Assembly (NCBI GenBank): GCA_965650335.1
Contig: CBFGOI010000004.1
Span: 1-64,000 of the forward strand
Origin: Paradesertivirga sp965650335
GTDB taxonomy: Bacteria > Bacteroidota > Bacteroidia > Sphingobacteriales > Sphingobacteriaceae
Length of the DNA stretch: 64,000 nucleotides
Direction of reading: 5' to 3'
The translations under genes were made by a program, and so were the position numbers. Of the stretch, positions 53,744 through 62,223 are shown in pieces. Numbering within the stretch: position 1 is the first letter of the stretch; every line of letters begins with the position of its first letter. The notes beneath the pieces were generated by a model, which worked only from the letters and a program-made list of their open reading frames with translations, was not told the DNA's origin and searched no databases.

Positions 53744-54145
53744 TTACTTAATTCGTTCGGCAGTTATTCGGGTGGCATCCTGTTCCATTGTTTCAAAAAC
53801 CAGTTTATTTTCGGATATTTCTTTTATAAGAAATGGAAACTCCCGGGTTGTACCTCCTTCAAGAACTTCTTTATAACGAATCATATTGTCTTCCATTCTG
53901 AACGTTCCATACGATAAGCGTTTGCCACCCCATATAATCACCAGATCATTTGATTTTGAAAACTGGATGGAAGGACTTTGCGCTTTCACTTCTTCATCAG
54001 GCATTATATAGGGAGGATGCTGGTTTGGATTCTCCACTTTGACATATTTCCATTCGCCGTACAACTGTTCCGGCTTTACGGATCTTGCACATGAAATGAA
54101 TAGCAACAGAATAACTATAGTAAAAAAAGGCAGGGCACGTTTCAT
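53744..54145 (-). CDS. Hypothetical lipoprotein, lipocalin-like
   Basis: The 133-residue product has a lipoprotein signal peptide with lipobox ISCA (Cys about 19). The mature part begins with LYGEWKYVKVENP and continues as regular beta strands (SIQFSKSNDLVIIWGGKRLS, NKLVFETMEQDATR), resembling lipocalin-like domains found in Bacteroidota lipoproteins. Location: periplasmic, membrane-anchored. Function unknown. It lies 37 bases after the YdeI-like gene on the same strand. Confidence 0.62.
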   Translation of the reverse strand: MKRALPFFTIVILLLFISCARSVKPEQLYGEWKYVKVENPNQHPPYIMPDEEVKAQSPSIQFSKSNDLVIIWGGKRLSYGTFRMEDNMIRYKEVLEGGTTREFPFLIKEISENKLVFETMEQDATRITAERIK

Positions 54146-54182
54146 GAAATATTTTTTAATTAAGTGTCGGTTGACTTGTAGC

Positions 54183-54659
54183 CTAACACACAGGAAGCCC
54201 TAAAGCTAATTTATTAATAGCTGAAGCCATTCGATCTACTGTTATTTCTTCTGAATTTACTGAGTAGATCCAATCCAGGTACTCCTTCTTTGTATCTTGG
54301 GGAAGTGATTCGAAATTCTTTAATGCTTCCGGCTCATCTTGCAAACAAAGCATAAAGTCGTCCGGAACCGGCAAAACGGGTTCAAGAGAGTACAAAACAA
54401 CATTTACCCAATCGCCTGCATTCTTTTTTATTGCTTTGCGGATTTCGGCTTTAACAGCGATGAACAATCTGCCTTTACCCATTGGCATTAGGTGAAGCTG
54501 CTTCACTTCATATTCATCAATATAGCCCCGCACTTTTTGCATTCCAAAATGCTTCTTTTTTCCCGGAGGGAGTTCCGGAATACGGGCAAATGTCCAGCCT
54601 CCCTTGCCAGGAAAGCGTTCTAACAATATGCTTTGATTTACCAATGGTTCTTCTTCCAT
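54183..54659 (-). CDS. YdeI/OmdA-family protein (DUF1905)
   Basis: Soluble protein of 158 residues. The N-terminal ~95 residues form a DUF1905 beta-barrel-like domain (GWTFARIPELPPG, RGYIDEYEVKQLHLMPMGKG, GRLFIAVKAEIRKAIKKNAG). The C-terminus (FMLCLQDEPEALKNFESLPQ, KKEYLDWIYSV) is the helical YdeI/OmpD-associated domain. Such proteins are common in soil bacteria and have no clear biochemical role. Confidence 0.8.
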   Translation of the reverse strand: MEEEPLVNQSILLERFPGKGGWTFARIPELPPGKKKHFGMQKVRGYIDEYEVKQLHLMPMGKGRLFIAVKAEIRKAIKKNAGDWVNVVLYSLEPVLPVPDDFMLCLQDEPEALKNFESLPQDTKKEYLDWIYSVNSEEITVDRMASAINKLALGLPVC

Positions 54660-54687
54660 CTTTAGCTAACCGGCAATTGCATTTTCT

Positions 54688-57237
54688 TTAAACTCCTCTT
54701 AAAACCTCTAAGGGAGGCCTGTTTAAAATACCGCGGCTATTTATCAACCCAATAATAACAGTTAAAGCAGATATTAAAAAGAATAAAAGAAATAATGGAC
54801 CTGCTTGCGGACTAAAGGATGTTTTAAACGTATAAACCGCAAGTGCCCAGCTTGCAGCTAATGAAATCAAAATTCCAGTAGCCGCTGCAAATGCTCCCAG
54901 GAAAAAATATTCTAAAGCAGTTATTATTAAGATCTGGCTTTTACGACCGCCTAAAGTGCGTAACAATACGCTTTCCTGAATTCGTTGATATTTACTTATA
55001 AGAACCGAAGCGATTAAAACAATTAAGCCTGTTAGAATACTGAAAGCTGCCATAAACTGAATGATAAAACCTATTTTTTTAAAAATATCATCCAATACAC
55101 TCAGCACGAGAGCTAAATCAATTACAGATATATTCGGAAAACTTTGAACAATATCTTTCTGAAAGCTGGCAGAAGCTTCACTATCGGGTACACGAGTCAT
55201 TAACACATGAAACTGTGGAGCATCTTCTAAAACACCTTTAGGAAACACCAATCTGAAATTGGTTTGAATACGATTCCAGTCTACTTCCCTAAAACTGCTA
55301 ACTACTGTTGGAATAATTGCTCCCTGCACATTGAATGTGAGTGTATCTCCGACGTCTACATGAATTTGCCGGGCATACCGCTCTTCCAGAGACACATTTA
55401 TTAAACCTTCTGGTGTTATATTTCCGATCCATTTTCCTTTGGTAATACGCTCTGAAGCACTAAGAGTATCCCGGTAGGTAGCTCTTAGCTCTGAGTTGAA
55501 AGCTCGACGAGAAACTTTTAGCGTGCTGTCTTTTTTAATATCGGCTGCTGTATATCCATTTACTTCCTCAATCCGCATGGTTACGATCGGCACTTCGCTG
55601 ATTACAGGCAAGCCATGTTCTTTTGTAAGGTTGGCAACTTTGTCTTTTTGTTTGGTTTGAATATCAAACAAAACCATGTTTGGCTGATCTCCACTTGCAG
55701 ACACTGTTACCCTGGTCATCAGAATATTCTGAACTAAAAAAAGTGTGCTGATAAACGCGGTTCCTAAACCGATTGAAACAATGAGAATAAGTGTTTGATT
55801 GTGAGGTCTGAATAAATTGGCTAAACCCTGACGCCATAAATAACTCCATGAAGCAGGAAAGAACTTGCGCACAAGCCAGATTAAGGAGGCTGCAGTTGCG
55901 GTTAGAACCATGAAAGCGGCAATAACTCCGCCTGTAAAAAAGAATGCCTCGCGCCAGCTCTTCAACTGTAAATAGGAAAAGCATATTACAAAAGTTAATA
56001 TCAAAAGATAAACAAGCCACTTAAGGGGATCTTTAAAGAGACTCGTTTCGTGATAAGTAATGCGCAGGGTATTTAGAGGAGAAATATTCCGGACAGAAAC
56101 CAAGGGTAACAGAGCAAATAAAATTGAAATTATTATCCCTAAAAGGAGTCCTTGTAAAATTGCGGACCAAGAAACGACACCCGATATTTCGACTGGCAAT
56201 ATGTCTTTTAAAACCCAGGGCAAGACCTGCTGAACCACGGTGCCTAAAATTGCACCGATTACAGAGCCAATGAAACCGATTCCGACTATTTGGATAAGAT
56301 AAATTAGAAAGGCCTGAGATGCCTTTACTCCCATACACCTAAGTATTGCAATTGTGGGCAGTTTTTCGCGAATATAGATGTGTATGGCACTGGCAACTCC
56401 AATACAACCCAGTAATAGTGCCACAAAACCAACAAGAGATAGAAAGCGGGTAAGGTCTTCGAATGATCTGCCCGTGTCGCGCTTCTGACCTTCTACGGTT
56501 TGATAATCAAGGTTTTCTTTTTCTAAACGAGGTTCGATACGTTTAATCAGCTTTTCGGCTGCACTGGCATCCTTAAACTTGTAGAAATATTGACTATTAA
56601 TTCTGCTGCCTTTTTTTGACAGCCCCGTGGGCTCAAGGTATTTGAAAGGCATGTATACCACTGGTGCCACCGATGCTGAAATACCTGTTTGACCGGGCGC
56701 TTTCTGCAGAATGCCGATAATCTCAAAAGTAACTTCGCCAATTTTAAGAGAATCGCCGACAGATGCGTTAAACTGCAGCATCAGGGTTTTATCAACAATA
56801 ACTGCTTGTGAATCTCTGAACTCTTTTGCTGCGCGAGCTGGAATAGTTTCCAAGCTGCCATAATATGGAAAATCTCCTTCCAGGGCTTTCACCTGAACTA
56901 AACGTGTCCCCTGGCTTTTGGGAAAATAAACCATTGATGCGAAACTTCGCTGTTGAGCGCGCTCATCGCCGATTGAATCCAGAAATTTTTCTGTTAGGGC
57001 AGAAACAGGTTTGTTACTGGAGATTGAAAGATCAGCACCCAAGAGGCCGGCTGCTTGCGCATCAATGTCTTTCTTTAAATTATCCCCAAACGAATAGATA
57101 GCAACCAAGGCAGCAATGCCTAAAATAATGGAAGAAATAAACAGAAATAAACGAGAACGGCTTCGCCGGCTGTCTCGCCAGGCCATTTTAAACAGCCATC
57201 CAATTTTAACCGGCATTTTATTGTTAATATCGACCAT
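54688..57237 (-). CDS. FtsX-like ABC transporter permease (YbbP type)
   Basis: Membrane protein of 849 residues. It has an N-terminal anchor helix, a large periplasmic domain, FtsX-like helices around residues 265-390, a further central helix group, a second periplasmic domain and a C-terminal FtsX-like domain. This doubled layout is the YbbP/macrolide-exporter-like type, which usually extracts or releases lipids or lipoproteins. Its start overlaps the partner ATPase gene by 14 bases. A TesA-like esterase gene is divergent, as for ybbA-ybbP in E. coli. Confidence 0.87.
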   Translation of the reverse strand: MVDINNKMPVKIGWLFKMAWRDSRRSRSRLFLFISSIILGIAALVAIYSFGDNLKKDIDAQAAGLLGADLSISSNKPVSALTEKFLDSIGDERAQQRSFASMVYFPKSQGTRLVQVKALEGDFPYYGSLETIPARAAKEFRDSQAVIVDKTLMLQFNASVGDSLKIGEVTFEIIGILQKAPGQTGISASVAPVVYMPFKYLEPTGLSKKGSRINSQYFYKFKDASAAEKLIKRIEPRLEKENLDYQTVEGQKRDTGRSFEDLTRFLSLVGFVALLLGCIGVASAIHIYIREKLPTIAILRCMGVKASQAFLIYLIQIVGIGFIGSVIGAILGTVVQQVLPWVLKDILPVEISGVVSWSAILQGLLLGIIISILFALLPLVSVRNISPLNTLRITYHETSLFKDPLKWLVYLLILTFVICFSYLQLKSWREAFFFTGGVIAAFMVLTATAASLIWLVRKFFPASWSYLWRQGLANLFRPHNQTLILIVSIGLGTAFISTLFLVQNILMTRVTVSASGDQPNMVLFDIQTKQKDKVANLTKEHGLPVISEVPIVTMRIEEVNGYTAADIKKDSTLKVSRRAFNSELRATYRDTLSASERITKGKWIGNITPEGLINVSLEERYARQIHVDVGDTLTFNVQGAIIPTVVSSFREVDWNRIQTNFRLVFPKGVLEDAPQFHVLMTRVPDSEASASFQKDIVQSFPNISVIDLALVLSVLDDIFKKIGFIIQFMAAFSILTGLIVLIASVLISKYQRIQESVLLRTLGGRKSQILIITALEYFFLGAFAAATGILISLAASWALAVYTFKTSFSPQAGPLFLLFFLISALTVIIGLINSRGILNRPPLEVLRGV

Positions 57238-57922
57238 TGCCCTGCGTTAGATCGTCTGCTATTATAACTCCGCCCTTAATCCGAATAATCCGCTGAGTTT
57301 TTGATGCCAATTCCATATCGTGAGTTACCAGGACAAGGGTAGTTCCTGCTTCTGTGTTTAAATCGAAAATTAGCTTCACAACCTTTTCACTTGTTTCTGC
57401 GTCTAAATTTCCGGTAGGCTCATCTGCGAATAAAATCTTTGGACTATTTGAAAATGCCCTCGCCAGCGATACACGCTGCTGCTCGCCACCAGATAGTTGG
57501 GATGGATAATGGTGACTACGATCTGATAAGCCAACCTTGTCAAGTAATTCTAAAGCCCGGGGCTTAATATTTTTTTCGCCACGCAATTCCAAGGGAACCA
57601 TTACATTTTCTAGTGCGGTTAGTGTTGGAAGCAGCTGAAAGTTTTGGAAAATAAATCCAACATATTGATTACGCAGCAGTGCCCGTTTATCTTCGCTGAG
57701 CTGATCAATCCGTATGCTGTTTAGTTCTACAGAGCCGGTTGATGAACGGTCCAAACCGGCGCATAAGCCCAACAAGGTAGTTTTACCACTACCAGACGGA
57801 CCAACGATAGAAATTGTAGAACCCGCCTCGACAGAAAAATTTATGTTTTCTAAAACCGTTAAACTGCGACCTGCGCTTAAGTATGTTTTACTAAGATTTT
57901 GAATATTCAGAATTTTGTCCAC
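57224..57922 (-). CDS. ABC transporter ATP-binding protein (LolD/YbbA type)
   Basis: ATPase of 232 residues. Walker A GPSGSGKTT at about 40-48, Q-loop FIFQNFQLLP, signature LSGGEQQRVSLARA, Walker B ILFADEPTGNLD, and switch His in LVTHD. The ADEPTGNLD wording is characteristic of the LolD/MacB/YbbA export group. The start appears to be GTG (57922). It pairs with the overlapping FtsX-like permease. Confidence 0.9.
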   Translation of the reverse strand: MDKILNIQNLSKTYLSAGRSLTVLENINFSVEAGSTISIVGPSGSGKTTLLGLCAGLDRSSTGSVELNSIRIDQLSEDKRALLRNQYVGFIFQNFQLLPTLTALENVMVPLELRGEKNIKPRALELLDKVGLSDRSHHYPSQLSGGEQQRVSLARAFSNSPKILFADEPTGNLDAETSEKVVKLIFDLNTEAGTTLVLVTHDMELASKTQRIIRIKGGVIIADDLTQGNGRY

Positions 57923-58105
57923 ATTCGTAAGTTATAATGCTAAAACAACAGCACAAAAGTTTGACTGAAATTCTTTTAAATTATTACATAAGCGAAGCAA
58001 TTTAGCTTAAACATGCAGTGATATCATGTTTGATAATTTCAAAAAATCAGGTTTTAATAAAAAAGGCTGAGGTATAAACGTTATCATGTAAATAAAGCAG
58101 GGAAA

Positions 58106-58768
58106 ATGAAGCATATATTTTGGACATTTTTAATCGCTATAGTTATGATGGGTTGCAGCAATGAAAATCAGGGAGAAAGCAACAATGATAAAAAAAGCAG
58201 CTCAGAAACGGTGAAAAGGAAAACCATACTGTTTTTTGGAAACAGCTTAACCGCTGGGTACGGGCTTGAGGACCCTGAAGAAGCTTTTCCCGCCGTTATT
58301 CAGCAAAAAATCGACTCATTAAATTTGCCTTATAAAGTAATCAATGCGGGATTAAGCGGAGAAACCACATCTGGCGGTGTGAATCGCATAAACTGGCTCT
58401 TAAAACAGCAAATTGATATTTTTGTATTGGAACTAGGGGCTAATGACGGCTTGCGCGGTCTTAAAGTATCGCAAACAAAACGGAACCTGCAGTCCATATT
58501 AGATACCGTTGCAGCCAGGTACCCGAACGCCAAGCGAATTTTATTAGGGATGGAAGTTCCACCAAATATGGGAAGTAAATATGTATCGGATTTCCGGGTG
58601 ATTTTCCGCCAGATTGCTGAAGAAAATAAGATTCCTTTTGTGCCTTTTATGCTGGAAGGTGTTGCGGGAAATGCTGAATTGAATTTACGGGATGGGATTC
58701 ATCCAACAGGTGAAGGCTATAAAATTGTAGCCGAGAATGTTTGGGAAGTTTTGAAAAAAGAATTGTAA
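58106..58768 (+). CDS. SGNH/GDSL arylesterase, TesA-like lipoprotein
   Basis: Hydrolase of 220 residues. N-terminal lipoprotein signal with lipobox MMGC (C17). Block I is FFGNSLTAGYG, with GNSL in place of GDSL and catalytic S46. Block III is ELGANDGLRG and block V DGIHPTGEGY supplies Asp and His. Resembles E. coli TesA (thioesterase I/lysophospholipase L1/arylesterase), but membrane-anchored by lipid instead of soluble periplasmic. Divergent from the YbbA/YbbP-like pair, as in E. coli. Confidence 0.9.
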   Translation: MKHIFWTFLIAIVMMGCSNENQGESNNDKKSSSETVKRKTILFFGNSLTAGYGLEDPEEAFPAVIQQKIDSLNLPYKVINAGLSGETTSGGVNRINWLLKQQIDIFVLELGANDGLRGLKVSQTKRNLQSILDTVAARYPNAKRILLGMEVPPNMGSKYVSDFRVIFRQIAEENKIPFVPFMLEGVAGNAELNLRDGIHPTGEGYKIVAENVWEVLKKEL

Positions 58769-58780
58769 TTCAAGTTTTAA

Positions 58781-58813
58781 TGGAAGAGATCTTTAGAAAA
58801 CAGATCTCTTCCA
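58781..58813. terminator. Hairpin between convergent esterase and mqo
   Basis: Perfect 12-bp stem tggaagagatct / agatctcttcca with a 9-base loop, 12 bases after the esterase stop and 15 bases from the mqo stop. It lacks a long T run on either side, so it is a probable shared 3' hairpin. Confidence 0.6.
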
Positions 58814-58828
58814 GCTTCGATGTAACCT

Positions 58829-60355
58829 TTATTTAGTCGATTCAGCGTACTCATCAACTGTCAACCCCAAAACCTCGGTTGTCAAGGCTCGAACGTCATC
58901 AAGCAATGGAGTATCCTTTGCAAGAGATTTTCCATAAGATCGAATCATTAACTTTAACTTATTTTGCCATTCTTCAGTTTCTACACGTTCTTTAAAACAT
59001 ACATTCAGTAAGTTCAACATAATTGATACAGCGGTTGAGGCGCCAGGAGAAGCACCTAACAACGCCGCAATTGAGCCATCTTTAGCACTCACCACTTCGG
59101 TTCCAAACTCGAGTATGCCGCCTTCTACCGGATCGTTTTTAATAACCTGGACACGCTGGCCGGCAATTTCAAGTTCCCAGTCTTCGAGCTTGGCGAGCGG
59201 CACGAATTCCTGTAAAGCTTCCAGGCGATCTTCTGGTGATTGGCGCACCTGATCTATTAAATATTTGGTGAGAGGCATATTCTTTATACCTGCGGCCAGC
59301 ATCGGAACAATATTGGTAATTTTAATAGATAAAGGCAAATCGAGAACTGAGCCGTTTTTCAGAAACTTGGTCGTAAACCCGGCATATGGACCAAATAACA
59401 GCTCTCGCTTTCCCTTAATAAGCCTGGTATCCAGATGCGGAACAGACATCGGGGGCGAACCTACCGGAGCCTTTCCATACACCTTAGCATAATGTTTTTC
59501 GACAATTTCGGGATTGGTGCATCTCAACCACTGGCCGCTTACCGGAAAGCCTCCAAAGCCTTTAGCCTCGGGGATGTCGGATTTTAACAACAAGGGCAAA
59601 GACCCTCCTCCGGCGCCTATGAAAACGAAGTTCGCTTTAACTTTTCGTTTTTCTCCGTTTTCTAATTCCTTCACCTTAACGTTCCAGCAAGAATCTTTTT
59701 GCTTCAAATCGCGAACCTCGTGATTGAAATTCAACGTTACACCCGGTAAGGTTTTCAAATAATTAAACATACAGCGAGTCAGGGTCCCAAAATTTACATC
59801 GGTACCAATATCCATACGTGTAGCAGCCAATTTTCCAGAGCCATCGCGGCCCTGCATAATCAGCGGCATCCATTCTCGTAATGTATTTTCATTATCAGAA
59901 TACTCCATGCCTTGAAAAAGATGGCAGCTTTGCAAAGCTTCATAACGCTTTTTCAAATAATTTACATTTTTACTTCCCCAAACAAAACTGACGTGAGGAA
60001 TCTGCTTTATCCAGCTTTCAGGAAGTCTGACTCTATTATTTTGAACGAGGTATGCCCAAAATTGCTTCGAAACCTCAAATGACTCTGCGATTTTTACAGC
60101 TTTATCAATATTTATCGAACCATCCTCAAGCTCGGGAGTATAATTTAATTCGCAAAAAGCAGAATGTCCGGTTCCCGCATTATTCCATGCATCCGAGCTT
60201 TCTGCCGCGGCATTATCCATCCGCTCAAAAATCTCTATTGTTAGTTCAGGGTCAAGTTCTTTCAATAAAACGCCCAGCGTGGCACTCATTATCCCGGCAC
60301 CAATCAATACTACATCGGTGTTTTTCTTCTTCTTAACTTTATCTTTCTTTGTCAT
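58829..60355 (-). CDS. mqo: Malate:quinone oxidoreductase Mqo
   Basis: FAD-dependent membrane-associated enzyme that oxidises malate to oxaloacetate and reduces quinone, replacing or complementing NAD-linked malate dehydrogenase. FAD-binding VVLIGAGIMSATLGVLLKEL (here DVVLIGAGIMSATLG) is at about 15-30, and family segments WNNAGTGHSAFCELNYTP, FVFIGAGGGSLPLLLKS and LLGASPGASTAVSIML are all present. The length of 508 residues is standard. A 35-codon small ORF with its own promoter lies directly upstream. Confidence 0.95.
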   Translation of the reverse strand: MTKKDKVKKKKNTDVVLIGAGIMSATLGVLLKELDPELTIEIFERMDNAAAESSDAWNNAGTGHSAFCELNYTPELEDGSINIDKAVKIAESFEVSKQFWAYLVQNNRVRLPESWIKQIPHVSFVWGSKNVNYLKKRYEALQSCHLFQGMEYSDNENTLREWMPLIMQGRDGSGKLAATRMDIGTDVNFGTLTRCMFNYLKTLPGVTLNFNHEVRDLKQKDSCWNVKVKELENGEKRKVKANFVFIGAGGGSLPLLLKSDIPEAKGFGGFPVSGQWLRCTNPEIVEKHYAKVYGKAPVGSPPMSVPHLDTRLIKGKRELLFGPYAGFTTKFLKNGSVLDLPLSIKITNIVPMLAAGIKNMPLTKYLIDQVRQSPEDRLEALQEFVPLAKLEDWELEIAGQRVQVIKNDPVEGGILEFGTEVVSAKDGSIAALLGASPGASTAVSIMLNLLNVCFKERVETEEWQNKLKLMIRSYGKSLAKDTPLLDDVRALTTEVLGLTVDEYAESTK

Positions 60356-60378
60356 ACTTTCGATGTGTTTAGCCGAAG

Positions 60379-60486
60379 CTATAATGAATAATAAAAATTT
60401 GGACTAAGTGTTTTTAGCGCGTGAAATTCGGTTGACAAAGTGACGATTTTATCCCAAACCTCGTCTAAATCGTTCGCGAAGCACAT
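60379..60486 (-). CDS. Candidate 35-residue small ORF upstream of mqo
   Basis: Reading the minus strand, an ATG at 60486 is preceded by ggagggtggttt, a strong Shine-Dalgarno match that is rare in this window, and by an exact -7 promoter element about 25 bases further up. The frame encodes 35 residues (MCFANDLDEVWDKIVTLSTE, then FHALKTLSPNFYYSL) and stops 23 bases before mqo. The composition looks protein-like, with an amphipathic first half. No function is known; it could be a small protein or a regulatory leader peptide for mqo. Confidence 0.5.
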   Translation of the reverse strand: MCFANDLDEVWDKIVTLSTEFHALKTLSPNFYYSL

Positions 60487-60510
60487 AAACCACCCTCCAA
60501 AATTAAGGCG

Positions 60511-60518
60511 CAAAAGTA
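60511..60518 (-). promoter_or_regulatory. -7 promoter element upstream of the mqo small ORF
   Basis: Minus-strand TACTTTTG is an exact TAnnTTTG match, 24 bases before the small ORF start and 155 bases before mqo. Confidence 0.5.
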
Positions 60519-60568
60519 CGGATGATAAAAGCCACCTGGAAAGGAATAGCAAATTTTTATTTAAAAAA

Positions 60569-61546
60569 TCAGAGATTTTTATGTTTAAATACTCTGTCTA
60601 AAAAGTTAAGGGTATACTGAACGCTTGGCTGAAACCAGGGATTAAAAAGCCAGAAAGGATGCGGAGCGTCTTCAAAAGTATGGACCTCAGAATATATATG
60701 AAACGAATTGAGTTTATTAATTAAATCATCTCGCCCTGCATGCATTCTACTTACCGAACTATTGATGAATAATATTGGGGGAGTTTTACTGCTTACGTGA
60801 TTTAAAGGCGCAGCTTCATGCCATAAATCAGGCCGTTCTGTTTTGGAAAAGCCAAACCAATAAGTGGCTGCCGATTTTCCTTTGCTGTCATTCCCCTCGC
60901 CAGATTCGGGATGTATAAACGCCAAGGTTCCGTCGACATCTACAATGGCCTGAATATTACTTGAATAATTTTGATATCCGCCGACACCTTCAAATTTTGC
61001 GTCGCCATTCGTGGTCCCCAGCAAGGCCGCTAATTGTCCGCCTGCGGAGCATCCCCAGGTGGCAATTTTAGAAGTATCAATTTTATATTTACGGGCGTTA
61101 GCACGCATCCACCTCACCGCTGTTTTTAAATCCTGAACTGCAGCAGGATACGTTGCTTCAGTTGAAAGACGATATTCTGCCGATACAGCCACATAGCCAT
61201 TATCGGCTAATAATTTAGCTGTTGGTGTATTGTGTGAACGATCACCCGAGCGCCAGCCGCCGCCATGAATCATTAAAACGGCCGGATTCTTTTGTTTAGA
61301 CTTTTTCGGATAAAATATATCCAGCACTAGCTTTCGGGTTCCTATTGTACTGTAAACTATATCTTTTTTAATTTTTACTCCTTTTGGAGTTGGAGGACTT
61401 GCAATACTAATATTGGGATATGTTTTTTTCGTTTTTATAAAGGTGCTGTAAACCGCAAAGGAGGTATCGCGTTCTGTTTTTTGCTGTGCTTTCAGCGTAA
61501 GCGAAAAAAAAGCGAAAAGAACCGACAGTGAAATGAATTTATGCAT
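60569..61546 (-). CDS. Secreted alpha/beta hydrolase (esterase/BD-FAE-like)
   Basis: The ATG at 61546 gives 325 residues with a signal peptide (MHKFISLSVLFAFFSLTLKAQ); an open frame upstream is ignored. The hydrolase core has oxyanion motif MIHGGGWRSGDR, nucleophile elbow GCSAGGQ, and a C-terminal catalytic His near DAPHPFWLF. This is the carboxylesterase/BD-fae-type group that removes acyl groups from small esters or glycans in the periplasm. It stands alone with no carbohydrate genes around it. Confidence 0.85.
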   Translation of the reverse strand: MHKFISLSVLFAFFSLTLKAQQKTERDTSFAVYSTFIKTKKTYPNISIASPPTPKGVKIKKDIVYSTIGTRKLVLDIFYPKKSKQKNPAVLMIHGGGWRSGDRSHNTPTAKLLADNGYVAVSAEYRLSTEATYPAAVQDLKTAVRWMRANARKYKIDTSKIATWGCSAGGQLAALLGTTNGDAKFEGVGGYQNYSSNIQAIVDVDGTLAFIHPESGEGNDSKGKSAATYWFGFSKTERPDLWHEAAPLNHVSSKTPPILFINSSVSRMHAGRDDLINKLNSFHIYSEVHTFEDAPHPFWLFNPWFQPSVQYTLNFLDRVFKHKNL

Positions 61547-61604
61547 GCACAAAAATAGCTTGTTTATAAATACAAAGAAGATTAACAATGGCCAGAAAGC
61601 TCTC

Positions 61605-62018
61605 TTATTTTTCAGCATTGGATTCATCATCCTGGATTTTTTGCTGTTCAATCTGAGTGAGTATCCTCCCTTTTTTCAAATCGGTGCGTATAAGTGCATA
61701 TAAACTCATATAAAGATTTGCTATCCAAACCATCGAAAAGCCTGATATTAAATAGCCGCGCCAGTCTGAAAAAAGGAAATGAAACTTTGTTACTATGAGG
61801 AAGAATGCTACGACATAGTGACTAAAGCAGTATTCGCAAGTAAACAAATAAAAGAATTTTCTCTTAAGTGCACTTCTGCAGTCTTGAGAGCGACGGAGGC
61901 AGTATTCCCGCGGTTCTCTAAATACTTCCTCATGCGTAACTGTCCAGGCAATACAGGCCACCGGAATTGAGAGCATAAACAACCATGTTATTTGAATTGA
62001 TAATTCCATTTTTAACAT
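61605..62018 (-). CDS. Small membrane protein with cysteine cluster
   Basis: The 137-residue protein has about three membrane segments (near 6-23, 60-80 and 90-108) and a cytosolic charged tail. Between the first two are cysteines in the order C-x6-C and then TCEYCFSHYVVAF, a CxxC pattern that could bind zinc or form a disulfide, as in DUF1360-like proteins. The start is the ATG at 62018 or 62009. Function unknown. It lies 58 bases before the esterase start on the same strand. Confidence 0.6.
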   Translation of the reverse strand: MLKMELSIQITWLFMLSIPVACIAWTVTHEEVFREPREYCLRRSQDCRSALKRKFFYLFTCEYCFSHYVVAFFLIVTKFHFLFSDWRGYLISGFSMVWIANLYMSLYALIRTDLKKGRILTQIEQQKIQDDESNAEK

Positions 62019-62223
62019 AGACAACAAGGCTTATATTATTGTTTTAACATCTAATTCCATCTAACCAGGAAAAGGCACCTATACCAAGCATCTCAAATCT
62101 AACAAATACCTAACAAAAGTTTATTTTTTTCCTATCCTGGAACATGTTAGCTTTTAAGCTGTTGTATCAAAAACAACTAATCTCCCCTTTCATGATAGCA
62201 TCTGTACTCCTCATTTATTTTAT

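Noticed and set aside
61547..61651. In-frame 35-codon extension of the secreted esterase
   Set aside because: The signal peptide starts at the ATG at 61546; the extension would overlap the upstream membrane protein gene.
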